Shown piece by piece: positions 18,034 to 26,937 of a stretch of 64,000 nucleotides of DNA. The notes beneath the pieces were generated by a model, which saw nothing but the letters and a program-made list of their open reading frames with translations, was not told the DNA's origin and made no database searches. Each line of letters opens with the position of its first letter. The stretch's first letter is position 1. Source of the stretch: Hyphomonas sp. (lineage in GTDB: Bacteria; Pseudomonadota; Alphaproteobacteria; Caulobacterales; Hyphomonadaceae); contig WGNP01000003.1 in NCBI GenBank assembly GCA_016124495.1, positions 412,616-476,615 of the forward strand, given 5' to 3'. The position numbers and the translations under genes were made by a program.

Positions 18034-18330
18034 ATGAGTGAATACAAATCCGTCTGGGTTCGCACCGGAAGGCAGAAGAAGGAAGAGAAGAAACTGCTCG
18101 GCCGGGGCGTGAAGCTGGTCGATGATCCGCACCAGGCGGACATCGCCGATCTCAGCGCCCAGGTCGAGATGGTCTGCAACAGGCTGCATGAAGAAGGCTA
18201 TGACGTGATTTCCATACTCCCCTCCGTGAGCGGACATTCGGAAAAAGGCGCCGTCAACCAGGGCGGTTACGGCTTTGGATTCAGCATTACCGATGGCGCC
18301 GTGATCACGGCCCGCCGCCGCCCCGTTTAA
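18034..18330 (+). CDS. Small cytosolic protein inserted in the sdh operon, unknown function
   Basis: A 98-residue protein between sdhA and sdhB, in the same direction, spaced 31 and 23 bases from its neighbours. The N-terminal third is Lys/Arg-rich ([15 protein letters not shown]). The middle is an amphipathic helix and strand ([19 protein letters not shown]). The C-terminus is Gly-rich and ends with a strand ([19 protein letters not shown]). The pattern [23 protein letters not shown] resembles the small alpha-beta DUF4177-type fold, but I cannot confirm the family. No signal peptide or transmembrane helix is seen. It could be an sdh assembly or regulatory factor, or just a passenger. Confidence 0.7.
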   Translation: MSEYKSVWVRTGRQKKEEKKLLGRGVKLVDDPHQADIADLSAQVEMVCNRLHEEGYDVISILPSVSGHSEKGAVNQGGYGFGFSITDGAVITARRRPV

Positions 18331-18353
18331 CACCTGAATGCCAGGACGAGACC

Positions 18354-19136
18354 ATGGTTGAACTGACCCTCCCGAAGAACTCAAAAGTTGGCAAAGGCAA
18401 AACCTGGCCGAAGCCGCAGGGTGCGACCAACCTGCGCGAGTTCCGTATCTATCGCTACAGCCCCGAAGAGACCGGAAACCCGCGCTGGGACACCTATTGG
18501 GTGGATATGGACAAGGCCGGGACGATGATCCTCGACGTCCTGTTCTACATCAAGAATACGGTGGACCCGACGCTCGCCTTCCGCCGCTCATGCCGCGAAG
18601 GCGTATGCGGCTCCTGCGCGATGAACATTGCCGGGCGCAACACCATCGCCTGCACCAAGGGCTTCGACGACCTGCCGGGCGGCGTCATCACGATCAGCCC
18701 GCTGCCGCACATGCCAGTGATCCGCGACCTCGTGCCGGACCTGACGAACTTCTTCGCCCAGCACGCCTATGTGCAGCCCTACCTGAAGACTGTATCGCCG
18801 GCGCCGGAGAAAGAGTGGCGTCAATCAGAAGCCGACCGTTCCCAGCTTGACGGCCTGTACGAGTGCATCCTGTGCGCCTGCTGCTCGACATCGTGCCCCT
18901 CCTACTGGTGGAACGGCGAGAAATACCTCGGCCCGGCGGCGCTGCTGCAGGCCTATCGCTGGCTGATCGACAGCCGCGACGAGGCCACCGGCGAGCGGCT
19001 CGACGATCTTGAGGATCCGTTCAAGCTCTACCGCTGCCACACGATCATGAACTGCGCGCAGGTCTGTCCAAAGGGCCTGAACCCGGCAGAGGCGATCGCC
19101 AAGGTTAAGCACATGATGGTCGAGCGGGTGAGCTAG
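18354..19136 (+). CDS. sdhB: Succinate dehydrogenase iron-sulfur subunit
   Basis: Carries the three iron-sulfur clusters that pass electrons from SdhA to the membrane anchors. The [2Fe-2S] cysteines are at residues 80, 85, 88 and 100 (CREGVCGSC and IAC). The [4Fe-4S] and [3Fe-4S] sites are in [12 protein letters not shown] and [14 protein letters not shown]. At 260 residues the length is standard. The stop codon shares the palindrome CTAG with the stop of the convergent HNH gene (19133-19136), so no intergenic terminator exists here. Confidence 0.97.
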   Translation: MVELTLPKNSKVGKGKTWPKPQGATNLREFRIYRYSPEETGNPRWDTYWVDMDKAGTMILDVLFYIKNTVDPTLAFRRSCREGVCGSCAMNIAGRNTIACTKGFDDLPGGVITISPLPHMPVIRDLVPDLTNFFAQHAYVQPYLKTVSPAPEKEWRQSEADRSQLDGLYECILCACCSTSCPSYWWNGEKYLGPAALLQAYRWLIDSRDEATGERLDDLEDPFKLYRCHTIMNCAQVCPKGLNPAEAIAKVKHMMVERVS

Positions 19137-19384
19137 GCGCGCGCACCCTTGCGCCAATTGCAGGCCGCGTGGGCGAGTTGCAGGTTTTCCGCGCTGTCTG
19201 ACCCTCCCGCCGCCTTCGGCCGGATATGATCGAATGTCGGGCGCTGTTTCTTCCACAGCGTCGCGTGCACCAGCCCGAACCGGTCCTTTGGCATCGCCAG
19301 CCCGCATAGCGCGCAGCAGCCCTCTTGCTGCCCCCATAGCGTGCGGAAAATCTCCGTATCCGGAGGGGCGAAGCTCTGGCTCAC
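19133..19384 (-). CDS. Small HNH endonuclease-domain protein
   Basis: An 83-residue protein that is little more than an HNH (beta-beta-alpha metal) domain. CALCGLAM supplies a zinc knuckle pair, [20 protein letters not shown] holds the catalytic His and Asn, and HAACNWRKG closes the motif with the second Cys. The GTG at 19384 overlaps the folD TGA (GTGA), a strong sign of coupled translation and the reason for choosing it over an ATG further upstream inside folD. Small stand-alone HNH proteins are common in alphaproteobacteria, and no phage or intron context is visible. DNA cleavage is possible but untested. Confidence 0.72.
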   Translation of the reverse strand: MSQSFAPPDTEIFRTLWGQQEGCCALCGLAMPKDRFGLVHATLWKKQRPTFDHIRPKAAGGSDSAENLQLAHAACNWRKGARA

Positions 19385-20268
19385 AGGCCAGCCGGCACCA
19401 GCCAGCCGCGCCGCGCACAGGCTGCCAGAACGGTATTGCGCAAGAGGCACGCAATGGTCATCGGCCCGACCCCGCCCGGCACCGGCGTGATGAAGCCTGC
19501 AACATCCGCGCAGCTCGCAAAATGGGCATCACCCACCAGCTTCGTCTTGCCTTCGCCCTTCTCGGGCGCTGGCACACGGTTGATGCCGACATCGATGATC
19601 GCCGCACCCGGCTTTACCCAGTCGCCCCGCACCATCTCCGGCCGGCCCACCGCCGGCACCAGGATGTCCGCCTTACGGCACACCGCGGCAAGGTCCTGCG
19701 TGCGGCTGTGTGCAATCGTCACCGTGCAATTCTCCGCAAGGAACAGGAGCGCCGCCGGCTTGCCGACGAGGATCGAGCGCCCGATCACGACCGCATGCTT
19801 ACCTGAGAGACTTTCCCCCAGCGCCCGCTTGGCGAGGATCACCGAGCCCACAGGTGTGCACGGACGAAGCCCCGGCTTGCCGAGGCTGAGGCGCCCGGCA
19901 GAGACTTCCGTCAACCCGTCAACATCCTTGGCCGGATCGATCAGTTCGATGGCTGCGTCCGCATCCAGGCCCGCGGGCAAGGGCAATTGCAGCAGGATGC
20001 CGTCCACCTCGGGGTCTGCATTCAGCGCCGCGATCAACGCTTCGACTTCGGCCTGCGTGGCGCTCACCGCCAGCCGGTGATGGCGTGAGACCATGCCCGC
20101 CTCACCCGTCGCCTTCACCTTGTTGCGCACATAGACTTCGCTGGCCGCGTCCTCGCCGACCAGCACCACGGCCAGAACCGGGACGCCCGGCAACGCGGCC
20201 ACGGCCCGCGCCACCGCCGCGCGCACATCGGCCGCGACCTGAACCCCGTCAATCCGTACTGCGCTCAT
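19381..20268 (-). CDS. folD: Methylenetetrahydrofolate dehydrogenase/cyclohydrolase
   Basis: A bifunctional cytosolic enzyme that converts methylene-THF to 10-formyl-THF. The 295-residue product has the motif [14 protein letters not shown] with catalytic Lys, [16 protein letters not shown] and the NADP-binding [12 protein letters not shown]. It ends with [10 protein letters not shown]. Start is the ATG at 20268 (an in-frame codon at 20286 is weaker). Its first 20 bases overlap the end of the DUF167 gene, and its stop is coupled to the HNH gene. Confidence 0.97.
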   Translation of the reverse strand: MSAVRIDGVQVAADVRAAVARAVAALPGVPVLAVVLVGEDAASEVYVRNKVKATGEAGMVSRHHRLAVSATQAEVEALIAALNADPEVDGILLQLPLPAGLDADAAIELIDPAKDVDGLTEVSAGRLSLGKPGLRPCTPVGSVILAKRALGESLSGKHAVVIGRSILVGKPAALLFLAENCTVTIAHSRTQDLAAVCRKADILVPAVGRPEMVRGDWVKPGAAIIDVGINRVPAPEKGEGKTKLVGDAHFASCADVAGFITPVPGGVGPMTIACLLRNTVLAACARRGWLVPAGL

Positions 20269-20554
20269 CTGCCAGCCAGCCCTCAATCACGCCCGCAAGT
20301 TCAGGCGGGCCTTCAATCCCGAGGCCTTTTAGCCGAGTCTTGCCGCCCGTCACCACCCGCGCCGCAGACTTCCCGGCGCCAGGCGCTTCCGCGGCCGCCT
20401 GCCCCGCCGCCGCATTTGCCGCGACGTCTTCTGGCCGCCCGCCCGCACCCGCACTTTCAGGAAGACCCGGCCGGCAGCGTCGCTGCCCCTGCCCTCGATG
20501 CGATCTGCCGCCGCCTCCCCCCGGCTGAACCCGCACGGCCAGCCGGCAACGCAT
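20249..20554 (-). CDS. DUF167 (YggU) family protein with a frame-shifted middle
   Basis: A 101-residue open frame, starting with ATG overlapping the yggT stop (TGATG) and ending inside folD. The first ten residues (RLAVRVQPG) and the last 55 ([32 protein letters not shown]) match DUF167. The central 24 residues do not. The adjacent frame of the same DNA instead encodes [20 protein letters not shown], the segment expected there. The shift enters near a six-C tract (20517-20522) and is undone near 20435-20445, so the total frame is kept. It may be a real double frameshift (altered or dead protein) or two sequencing errors. DUF167 proteins are small and of unknown function, often next to yggT. 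Confidence 0.65.
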   Translation of the reverse strand: MRCRLAVRVQPGGGGGRSHRGQGQRRCRPGLPESAGAGGRPEDVAANAAAGQAAAEAPGAGKSAARVVTGGKTRLKGLGIEGPPELAGVIEGWLADERSTD

Positions 20555-20847
20555 CAGAACGGAGCTAGGCTGTAGCCGTAGCGGGAGATGACCGAGCGCA
20601 GGAAGAAGATGATCAGCAGCACCACCAGCGGCGTCAGGTCGATGCCCGACATCGACGGCAGCATATTGCGGATCGGCCTGTACAGCGGCTCGGTCAGCCG
20701 CTCCAGCCCGCCCCAGATCTGCGCCACGATATTGTTGCGCAGGTCGAGCACGCGGAAGGTGAGAAGCCAGGACAGGACGGCCTGGATGAGGATGATCCAG
20801 GTGGCGATCGAGAGAATCGCAAGCAGGACGTCGAGGATCGCTTTCAT
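20554..20847 (-). CDS. YggT family membrane protein
   Basis: A 97-residue inner-membrane protein with two hydrophobic helices (about 5-27 and 68-88) around the family core LTEPLYRPIRNMLPSMSGIDLTPLVVLLI. YggT proteins are widespread; roles in osmotic tolerance and cell-envelope or division processes have been proposed. The ATG at 20847 begins the first helix; the longer frame to 20958 is not hydrophobic or conserved-looking. It is translationally coupled (TGATG) to the DUF167 gene, a partnership seen in many bacteria, and then folD. Confidence 0.9.
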   Translation of the reverse strand: MKAILDVLLAILSIATWIILIQAVLSWLLTFRVLDLRNNIVAQIWGGLERLTEPLYRPIRNMLPSMSGIDLTPLVVLLIIFFLRSVISRYGYSLAPF

Positions 20848-20999
20848 GGGTGCGGGGTCGCTCCGGCGCTGTTGTATGAACAATGTGACACTTAGAGTGT
20901 ATCGCCACCCTCCGGCAAGGTTCACTCCGCCGATTGTCGCAACGGAAGGGTTTGGCAAGCCCCCCCAACCGCCCTAACTCCCTACCTTGCTCCGGGGCG

Positions 21000-22250
21000 A
21001 TGCATATGGATAAGACAGAAACGCCGCTGCATCCGCTCTCCGCGTTCCAGCGCAACATGCTGATGCTGGCGACCATCGCGATGGGCGCCGGCATGAGCAT
21101 CAATTTCGTGGTTGTCGCCCCGCTGACCCGCAAGGCCGGGCTCGGCGAGGTCGAGGTCGCCGCGATCCTGACCCTGTCCACCCTGCTTTACGCCTTCATG
21201 ATCCCCCAATGGGGCCGCATCGCCGACCGCGTGGGCCGCAAGCGCGTGATGGTGTTCTCGCTGATCATGATGGGCCTCACCAACACCGCCTTCCTGTTCA
21301 CACTGGAGGCCGCGCTGGCCGGCGCGATGGCCGGGGCGGCGCTGCTGCTGACGCTGGTCTTCGTTCGCCTCTGGTTCGGCCTGCTGACCCCGGGCCTGCA
21401 GCCCGCCTCAATGGCGGCGATGACCGACGCGACTACGCCCGCCAACCGTGCGGCCGGTCTCGGCATGCTCGGCGCCGGCATGAGCATCGGCTCGATCCTC
21501 GGCCCCGCCGGCGCCGCCGCGCTCGCCCCGTTCGGCGCCCTCGCCCCGCTCTGGGGCACAATCGTGTTCTGCGTCGTAGTGGGCATTGTGCTCGGCTACG
21601 CCCTGCCAAAAACCGTGCCCCGTGACCGCGCGATGCTGCGCCCGAAACCGCTGGCCATGCTCGACAAGCGGGTGCGCCCGCACCTCGCTTTCCTCGTCGC
21701 CTATTTCATTTGTGTCGGGATGATCCAGCAGACACTCGGCTGGTTCATCGAGGACCGCTACAATCTCGGGGCGCTGGGAGACAAGTCCGGCGAAACCGCC
21801 GTGCTTTATACCGGCATTGTGTTCGCCTGCATGGCGGTCGCCACCATTGCCGTGCAGTTCGGCTATATATCCCGTTACCGGACGGACCCGCGCCAACTGC
21901 TCCCTATCGGGCTCGGAATCGTCGTGGTCGGATATATCGGCGCCGACACGCTGATATCCTTTCCGCTGCTCTGCGCCAGCTTTTTCATCGTCGGCGTCGG
22001 CTCTGCGTTGGCGATCCCTTCGGCCAATGCGCTGGGCAGCCTTTCGGTGACACGAGAGGAACAAGGCGCTGCAGCAGCACTAATGTCGGCAGCCCCGCCT
22101 GCAGGGTTCATCTTCGGCCCGCTGATTGGCGCGGCACTCTACAAGTATGCAGGCCAGGCCGCGCCTCTGATCGTCTCGGCCCTGTTGATGACCGGACTGA
22201 CAGTCTATGCCTGGACGCTGACCCGCAAAGCACCAGCGCCCTCGGCCTGA
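21000..22250 (+). CDS. Major facilitator superfamily transporter
   Basis: A 12-helix inner-membrane transporter of 416 residues. The MFS loop 2-3 motif appears as GRIADRVGRKRVM (about residues 75-87). Helix 5 holds the GxxxGPxxG-like GMSIGSILGPAGAAA typical of drug/H+ antiporters. A gene-specific substrate cannot be inferred. Two close ATG codons are possible: 21000 (chosen) and 21006. The MFS gene is convergent with the SDR gene, with one base between their ends. It is divergent from yggT. Confidence 0.9.
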   Translation: MHMDKTETPLHPLSAFQRNMLMLATIAMGAGMSINFVVVAPLTRKAGLGEVEVAAILTLSTLLYAFMIPQWGRIADRVGRKRVMVFSLIMMGLTNTAFLFTLEAALAGAMAGAALLLTLVFVRLWFGLLTPGLQPASMAAMTDATTPANRAAGLGMLGAGMSIGSILGPAGAAALAPFGALAPLWGTIVFCVVVGIVLGYALPKTVPRDRAMLRPKPLAMLDKRVRPHLAFLVAYFICVGMIQQTLGWFIEDRYNLGALGDKSGETAVLYTGIVFACMAVATIAVQFGYISRYRTDPRQLLPIGLGIVVVGYIGADTLISFPLLCASFFIVGVGSALAIPSANALGSLSVTREEQGAAAALMSAAPPAGFIFGPLIGAALYKYAGQAAPLIVSALLMTGLTVYAWTLTRKAPAPSA

Positions 22251-23024
22251 TCACATCGCGCTGATGCCGCCATCGACTTTTAATTCGGCGCCGGTCACCA
22301 GCTTGGATTCGTCCGAGGCCAGATAAAGTACGGCGTAAGCGATGTCGTCCGGCTCACCCACTTTGCCGAGCGGAATCTGGCGACCGAGTTTCTCGAGCGC
22401 CTTCTGCTCGCCGAACATTTCCTTGGTCCGGTCGAGGATCGGCGTGTTGATGAATACGGGGTGGACGGAGTTGCTCCGGATCTGCCCGCCGGTCTTGGCG
22501 CAGTGCAGCGCGACCGACTTGGAGAGATGGCGCACCGCCGCCTTAGCTGTGTTGTAGGAAACATAGTTCCCGCTCGCGATGATGCCTGCGATGGAGGAAA
22601 TGTTGATGATCGAGCCGAGCCCGTGGGGGCGCATCAGGGGGATCGAATACTTGCAGCCGAGGAAGATCGAATCGACATCCACCGCCTGCACCTTCCGGAA
22701 CATCTCATAGCTCTCGTCCTCCACCGAGCCGAGCGAGCCGATGCCGGCATTGTTGACCAGCACATTGAGCCCGCCCATCGCGTCATGCGCGGCCTGGGCG
22801 ACCTCTTTCCAGCGCGCCTCGTCGGTCACGTCCTGCTGGAACGCAAACGCCGTGCCTGCCCCGTGCGCGGCGTTTATCGAGGCGGCGACCTTTTCGGCGC
22901 CCGCGCCGTTGATGTCTGTGAGGGTCACCTTCGCGCCCTCCCTCGCCAGCATCCGCCCGATCGCCTCGCCAAGGCCCTGCGCCCCGCCGGTCACCAATGC
23001 CATTTTGCCTGAAACGCGTCCCAT
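22251..23024 (-). CDS. Short-chain dehydrogenase/reductase
   Basis: An NAD(P)-dependent oxidoreductase of 257 residues. The cofactor motif TGGAQGLGEAIG is at about residues 13-24, NNAG at 88-91, the catalytic Ser in INISSIAG and the Tyr-Lys pair in YNTAKAAV. It ends VTGAELKVDGGISAM, the usual SDR tail. The Asp in the second strand (LTDINGAG) points to NAD rather than NADP. It resembles 3-oxoacyl-ACP reductase or hydroxysteroid-type SDRs, but the substrate is unknown. The ATG at 23024 has AGGACAAGG just upstream. Confidence 0.9.
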   Translation of the reverse strand: MGRVSGKMALVTGGAQGLGEAIGRMLAREGAKVTLTDINGAGAEKVAASINAAHGAGTAFAFQQDVTDEARWKEVAQAAHDAMGGLNVLVNNAGIGSLGSVEDESYEMFRKVQAVDVDSIFLGCKYSIPLMRPHGLGSIINISSIAGIIASGNYVSYNTAKAAVRHLSKSVALHCAKTGGQIRSNSVHPVFINTPILDRTKEMFGEQKALEKLGRQIPLGKVGEPDDIAYAVLYLASDESKLVTGAELKVDGGISAM

Positions 23025-23181
23025 GCCTTGTCCTCCCTGATTTGGCCGTTGGCTTAGCAGGCGATGAATGGGACGCAAAGCGTCAGGCCTTCATCCTCGA
23101 ACCGGTTGCGTGCGGCTTTTCCGAAACAGGAAGCCCGGCCATATCTGGCGTGCACATCAAGGTTAGAACAGGAAACACAGG

Positions 23182-23715
23182 ATGAAACTGTCGCTGATCA
23201 CCGCATCCATTCTGGCCCTGTGCCTTGGCGCCTGCGCCACCAGCCCGCCCGTGATGATGGACATGCTGGCTGAGGATACGGCTGCGTTCGAAGATCAGGC
23301 TCTGGCCCGGTGGATGGAAGCATCGGCGGCGATCGGCAATATGACCGATGAGGAGGAGCGCGCCGCACTGGTCGCGGAACTTTCCGACAGAACGTCGATT
23401 GTCCGCCAGGAAGGCCACGGCGTCTATGTGGAGTACACTGCGCCGGATGGCCGGTTTTTCTTATGGTACCCGCTCAATACCAGCGTGGAAAAAGGAACCT
23501 GGAGCATTGCCGACGCCGGCTCGCCGCCGGAAGCCTGTTTCAAATACAAGGATTCCTATCATCCCCTGACCGGCGAATTTGAACCGGAAGAATGCGTTTC
23601 AGCCGTGCAGATCATCGGGAGCGTTTACGAGGTCGGCTCCCGGGAGGGCGACGTCTTCGAGCTTGGTACCAAGGGCATTCCTTACGCCAAAACCGCCGAG
23701 GATCTGCCTGCCTGA
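23182..23715 (+). CDS. Putative lipoprotein, unknown function
   Basis: A 177-residue secreted protein. The N-terminus has a lipoprotein signal (MKLSLITASILALCLGAC) with a good lipobox LGAC, so Cys18 should be lipidated. The rest is acidic and predicted mixed alpha-beta, with a helix (LAEDTAAFEDQALARWMEA) and later strands, and three further Cys/aromatic-rich segments (EACFKYKDSY, EECVSAV). I do not recognise a family. It is followed by an unrelated membrane protein on the same strand. Confidence 0.7.
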   Translation: MKLSLITASILALCLGACATSPPVMMDMLAEDTAAFEDQALARWMEASAAIGNMTDEEERAALVAELSDRTSIVRQEGHGVYVEYTAPDGRFFLWYPLNTSVEKGTWSIADAGSPPEACFKYKDSYHPLTGEFEPEECVSAVQIIGSVYEVGSREGDVFELGTKGIPYAKTAEDLPA

Positions 23716-23785
23716 CCAGCGGATCGATGAAATTTCATAGACCCGCTTCAACGGTCGCTTACCACGTCTGTGTTACCCGAGAGGG

Positions 23786-24472
23786 ATGCCGCGCCGCCTG
23801 ATAGCCATTCTGCTCACGATCTACGCGATTGCCTTCGCCTTCGGCGCTCTGACGGCCGTCCGCTGGCCATCCATCGTGATGGTCATGGGCTGGATCATGG
23901 CCGATGATGTCGCTGGCGGACTAGGCGGCGTGAACTGGCGCGAACTCGGCATCGCGCACGGCGCAGCCTACCTGTTTGCAGCCCTCGGCTACTACGCCTC
24001 CGGCGCCATCCTCGCCGCCCGCAAAGGCGGCGCGGTGGGCTGGTACATCTTTGCCCTCGCCTTCTCTGTTCCGTCGGTTTTCCTGGTACATTTCAGTGCG
24101 AACTGGTGGGAAAACCCCAGCGCCGGAGAAGGCGCGATGGCCGGCCTGATGGCCGGTGCCGTGCTGCTGCTGATCGCGGTCTGGGAACTGCGCAAACGCC
24201 CGCCGGAATACATGGACGTGGAAGTGACGCCGGAAACCATGGCCAACCCCGCCGTTGCCGCGGCCGTGGCAGGCCAGCAGGCGCCGCTCCTCGCGCGGCC
24301 GGAAAGGCCCGCAAAGGTAAAGAAAAAACACCCGCCCTTGTTTGTGCCGGACATCGTGGTGCAGCGCCAGCGGGCCATGTTCATTGCCCAGTCCCGGCGC
24401 AGGAAAGGTGCCAGGGCCGCCGCGCTGGCGCGCCATCGCGGCGACTGGGACGAGGAAGAAGAAGCGGCCTGA
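23786..24472 (+). CDS. Membrane protein, unknown function
   Basis: Encodes 228 residues with four likely hydrophobic helices in the first 130 (about 5-25, 52-75, 84-105 and 114-132). A charged, Lys/Arg-rich cytoplasmic tail follows (RPERPAKVKKKHPPLF, QSRRRKGARAAALARHRGDW) and ends with an acidic EEEEAA. No family is recognised. The ATG at 23786 follows GAGGG directly. It shares direction with the next small membrane-protein gene but is separated by 73 bases, so joint expression is uncertain. Confidence 0.65.
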   Translation: MPRRLIAILLTIYAIAFAFGALTAVRWPSIVMVMGWIMADDVAGGLGGVNWRELGIAHGAAYLFAALGYYASGAILAARKGGAVGWYIFALAFSVPSVFLVHFSANWWENPSAGEGAMAGLMAGAVLLLIAVWELRKRPPEYMDVEVTPETMANPAVAAAVAGQQAPLLARPERPAKVKKKHPPLFVPDIVVQRQRAMFIAQSRRRKGARAAALARHRGDWDEEEEAA

Positions 24473-24545
24473 CCTTCGCCCCGTTGCCGGAATGCCCGCA
24501 TCGGCCTAGCCTGCAGCCAGAACACTGTTCGGGGAGGGAACGCAC

Positions 24546-24908
24546 ATGACCCGCAAACTCGCTGGCGCTGGGCTGGCCATACTGGCTGCCTGGCTTCTGT
24601 GGCAGGGCATCTCGGCCGTCTCGATGATCGTCAGCCGGGGCAGCCCGCTGGACGATGCACTGCTGCAGCCGCCCACCAGCCTGTGGCGCATCCTGGCGGC
24701 GGGCCTGGCCCTGCTCGGCGGGCTGCTCGCAGCGCTCAACGTCAAGGGCGGCGCCTGGCTCGGCATGACCGGCGCGGTGCTGTTCGCGGCCCTGCCCGGC
24801 GCGATGGCGGCGCTGGGCACCGATTCAAGCCTGTGGATGGACGAGGTCTATTCCGGCGGCGCCATGATCGTGCTGGCCGGCATGCTCGCTTTCATGAAGC
24901 GAAGCTAG
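24546..24908 (+). CDS. Small four-helix membrane protein, unknown function
   Basis: A 120-residue protein with four hydrophobic stretches (about 4-29, 45-63, 67-85 and 98-116) and few charged residues. A GGGAGGGAACGCAC ribosome site precedes the ATG. It ends MLAFMKRS. I recognise no family, and it may be a lineage-specific envelope protein. The gap to lpdA is about 105 bases with no clear gene. Confidence 0.65.
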   Translation: MTRKLAGAGLAILAAWLLWQGISAVSMIVSRGSPLDDALLQPPTSLWRILAAGLALLGGLLAALNVKGGAWLGMTGAVLFAALPGAMAALGTDSSLWMDEVYSGGAMIVLAGMLAFMKRS

Positions 24909-25013
24909 GTCCATTCTGAGGTCTCTGCGGATTGATTTCGGGGCTGGAATGCCTAGGTATGCGGCGCAATCGAATCGCGCGCGGCCCGGGCCCCATCTAA
25001 GGAATATATTCAC

Positions 25014-26420
25014 ATGGCAGAGACCTTTGACGTCGTCATCATCGGCGGCGGCCCCGGCGGCTACAATTGCGCTATCCGCGCCGGGCAGCTGGGCCTCAAG
25101 GTTGCCTGCATCGAGACACGTGGCAAGCTGGGCGGCACCTGCCTGAACGTCGGCTGCATCCCGTCCAAGGCGCTGCTGAACGCCTCGCACTATTTCCACG
25201 CCGCGCAGCATGAGTTCGCCGCCCTCGGCATCAAGACCGGCAAGGTCGAACTCGATCTCGGCCAGATGATGACCCAGAAGGAAGAAGCGGTCGAAGGCCT
25301 GACCAAGGGCATCGAATTCCTCTTCAAGAAGAACAAGGTCGAATACGTAAAAGGCCGCGGCAAGATCCTCGGCAAAGGCCGCGTCGAGGTCTCACTCGCC
25401 GAAGGCGGCACGCGCGTCCTTGAGACGAAGAACATCGTGATCGCGACGGGCTCTGAGCCAGCCACCCTGCCCGGCATCGAGATCGACGAGGAGCGCGTCG
25501 TGTCGAACACCGGCGCGCTGAGCCTGAAGGCCGTGCCGAAAAAACTCGTGCTGATCGGGGCGGGCGTGATCGGGCTCGAGATGGGTTCGGTCTGGGCGCG
25601 GCTGGGTTCGGAAGTGACGGTCGTCGAATATCTCGACCGCATCCTGCCGCCGGCCGACGCCGAAATCGCGAAAGACGCCGAACGCACCTTCAAGAAACAG
25701 GGCCTCGCCTTCAGGCTGGGCAGCAAGGTCACCGGCGTCGAGAAAACCAGGACCAAGCTGAAAGTGAATATCGAGCCGGCCAAGGGCGGCGCGGCAGAAA
25801 CGCTCGAGGCCGACATCGTGATCGTTGCTATCGGCCGCAAGCCGTACACGGAAGGTCTCGGGCTCGAGACCGTCGGCGGCAAGACCGACAAGCGCGGTGT
25901 GATCGAGGTGGTCGATGGCCACTTCAAAGTAGCAGACGGTGTCTGGGCGGTGGGCGACTGTATCCACGGGCCGATGCTGGCGCACAAGGCCGAGGATGAC
26001 GGCACCGCAGTGGCCGAGCTGATCGCCGGCAAGGCCGGGCATGTCGACTACAACCTCGTGCCGAGCGTCGTTTACACGAACCCCGAGATCGCCTGGGTCG
26101 GCAAGAACGAGGAAGAACTCAAAGCAGCCGGCGTCGAGTACGTAAAGGGCAAGTTCCCCTTCATGGCCAACTCCCGTGCACGGACGAACCATGAAACCAC
26201 CGGTTTCGTGAAGATCCTCGCGGAGAAAGGAACCGACAAGATTCTCGGCGCGCACATGATCGGCGTCGGCGTTGGCGAGATGATCGCGGAAATCTGCGTC
26301 GCGATGGAATTCGGCGCCTCGTCCGAAGACATTGCCCGCACCAGCCATGCGCACCCGACATTATCAGAAGCCGTGCGTCAGGCCGCCATGGGTGTTGAAG
26401 GCTGGACGATGCAGATGTGA
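25014..26420 (+). CDS. lpdA: Dihydrolipoamide dehydrogenase
   Basis: The E3 component of 2-oxoacid dehydrogenase complexes or the glycine cleavage system: it reoxidises dihydrolipoyl groups with FAD and NAD+. The 468-residue product has FAD motif [10 protein letters not shown], the redox disulfide [13 protein letters not shown] (Cys 43 and 48), the NAD site [14 protein letters not shown] and the catalytic His-Glu dyad in HAHPTLSEA. No E1 or E2 gene is in the window, so its complex is not shown here. The stop overlaps the next gene (GTGA). Confidence 0.97.
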   Translation: MAETFDVVIIGGGPGGYNCAIRAGQLGLKVACIETRGKLGGTCLNVGCIPSKALLNASHYFHAAQHEFAALGIKTGKVELDLGQMMTQKEEAVEGLTKGIEFLFKKNKVEYVKGRGKILGKGRVEVSLAEGGTRVLETKNIVIATGSEPATLPGIEIDEERVVSNTGALSLKAVPKKLVLIGAGVIGLEMGSVWARLGSEVTVVEYLDRILPPADAEIAKDAERTFKKQGLAFRLGSKVTGVEKTRTKLKVNIEPAKGGAAETLEADIVIVAIGRKPYTEGLGLETVGGKTDKRGVIEVVDGHFKVADGVWAVGDCIHGPMLAHKAEDDGTAVAELIAGKAGHVDYNLVPSVVYTNPEIAWVGKNEEELKAAGVEYVKGKFPFMANSRARTNHETTGFVKILAEKGTDKILGAHMIGVGVGEMIAEICVAMEFGASSEDIARTSHAHPTLSEAVRQAAMGVEGWTMQM

Positions 26421-26923
26421 GATTTGACGCGGCTGCCCGCTGGACGCCGCGCGCGCCTCACTTTACTCTGCACTCTATGTACAAGCATGCCGGAGCCGGA
26501 TGGAGCATCAGGCCGTTCACCATGGCGGATGCGGGCCCTTGCCTTGCAATCTTCCGGGACTGCCTGACCGACATGCCCTGGCGCATCCGCAACCGCGGCC
26601 AGTACATAATCCTGCGCCGATCGCTGACCCCGCTGAACGCCTGGGTCGCCGAGGAGCCGGATGCCGGCGTGATCGGCTTTCTGACGCTGCAGCTGCCGCA
26701 GGACTATGTCGACCACCTGTTCGTTGACCCAGACTGGCGTTTCTGCGGCGTCGCACGGGGCCTTTTGGAAGTGGCGCGCCAGGGCGCGACCGGCGCCCTG
26801 AGCCTCGATGTGGACGCCGAGAACCTTGGCGCGCGGCGGGCCTATGAGGCGCTCGGCTGGCAAGTGGTGGCAAGCACGGGCAGCACAAGCAAGGCGCGCC
26901 AGATGCGCCTTGTCAGCCCCTGA
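26417..26923 (+). CDS. GNAT family N-acetyltransferase
   Basis: A 168-residue GNAT enzyme that would use acetyl-CoA. The [15 protein letters not shown] start is a typical beta1-alpha1, and the dimer or substrate region contains [22 protein letters not shown]. The acetyl-CoA pyrophosphate loop is degenerate (RFCGVAR in place of R/Q-x-x-G-x-G/A). It ends with [15 protein letters not shown]. Start: the GTG at 26417 overlaps the lpdA stop (GTGA); an ATG at 26477 is an alternative. The substrate is unknown. Confidence 0.82.
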   Translation: MRFDAAARWTPRAPHFTLHSMYKHAGAGWSIRPFTMADAGPCLAIFRDCLTDMPWRIRNRGQYIILRRSLTPLNAWVAEEPDAGVIGFLTLQLPQDYVDHLFVDPDWRFCGVARGLLEVARQGATGALSLDVDAENLGARRAYEALGWQVVASTGSTSKARQMRLVSP

Positions 26924-26937
26924 GCTTGCCCCGCAGG

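Noticed and set aside
19133..19384. Homing endonuclease or mobile intron
   Set aside because: Only a bare HNH domain, translationally coupled to folD, with no intron or intein borders.
25014..26420. Mercuric reductase
   Set aside because: No N-terminal heavy-metal domain and no C-terminal Cys pair; it ends with the lipoamide dehydrogenase His-Glu motif.
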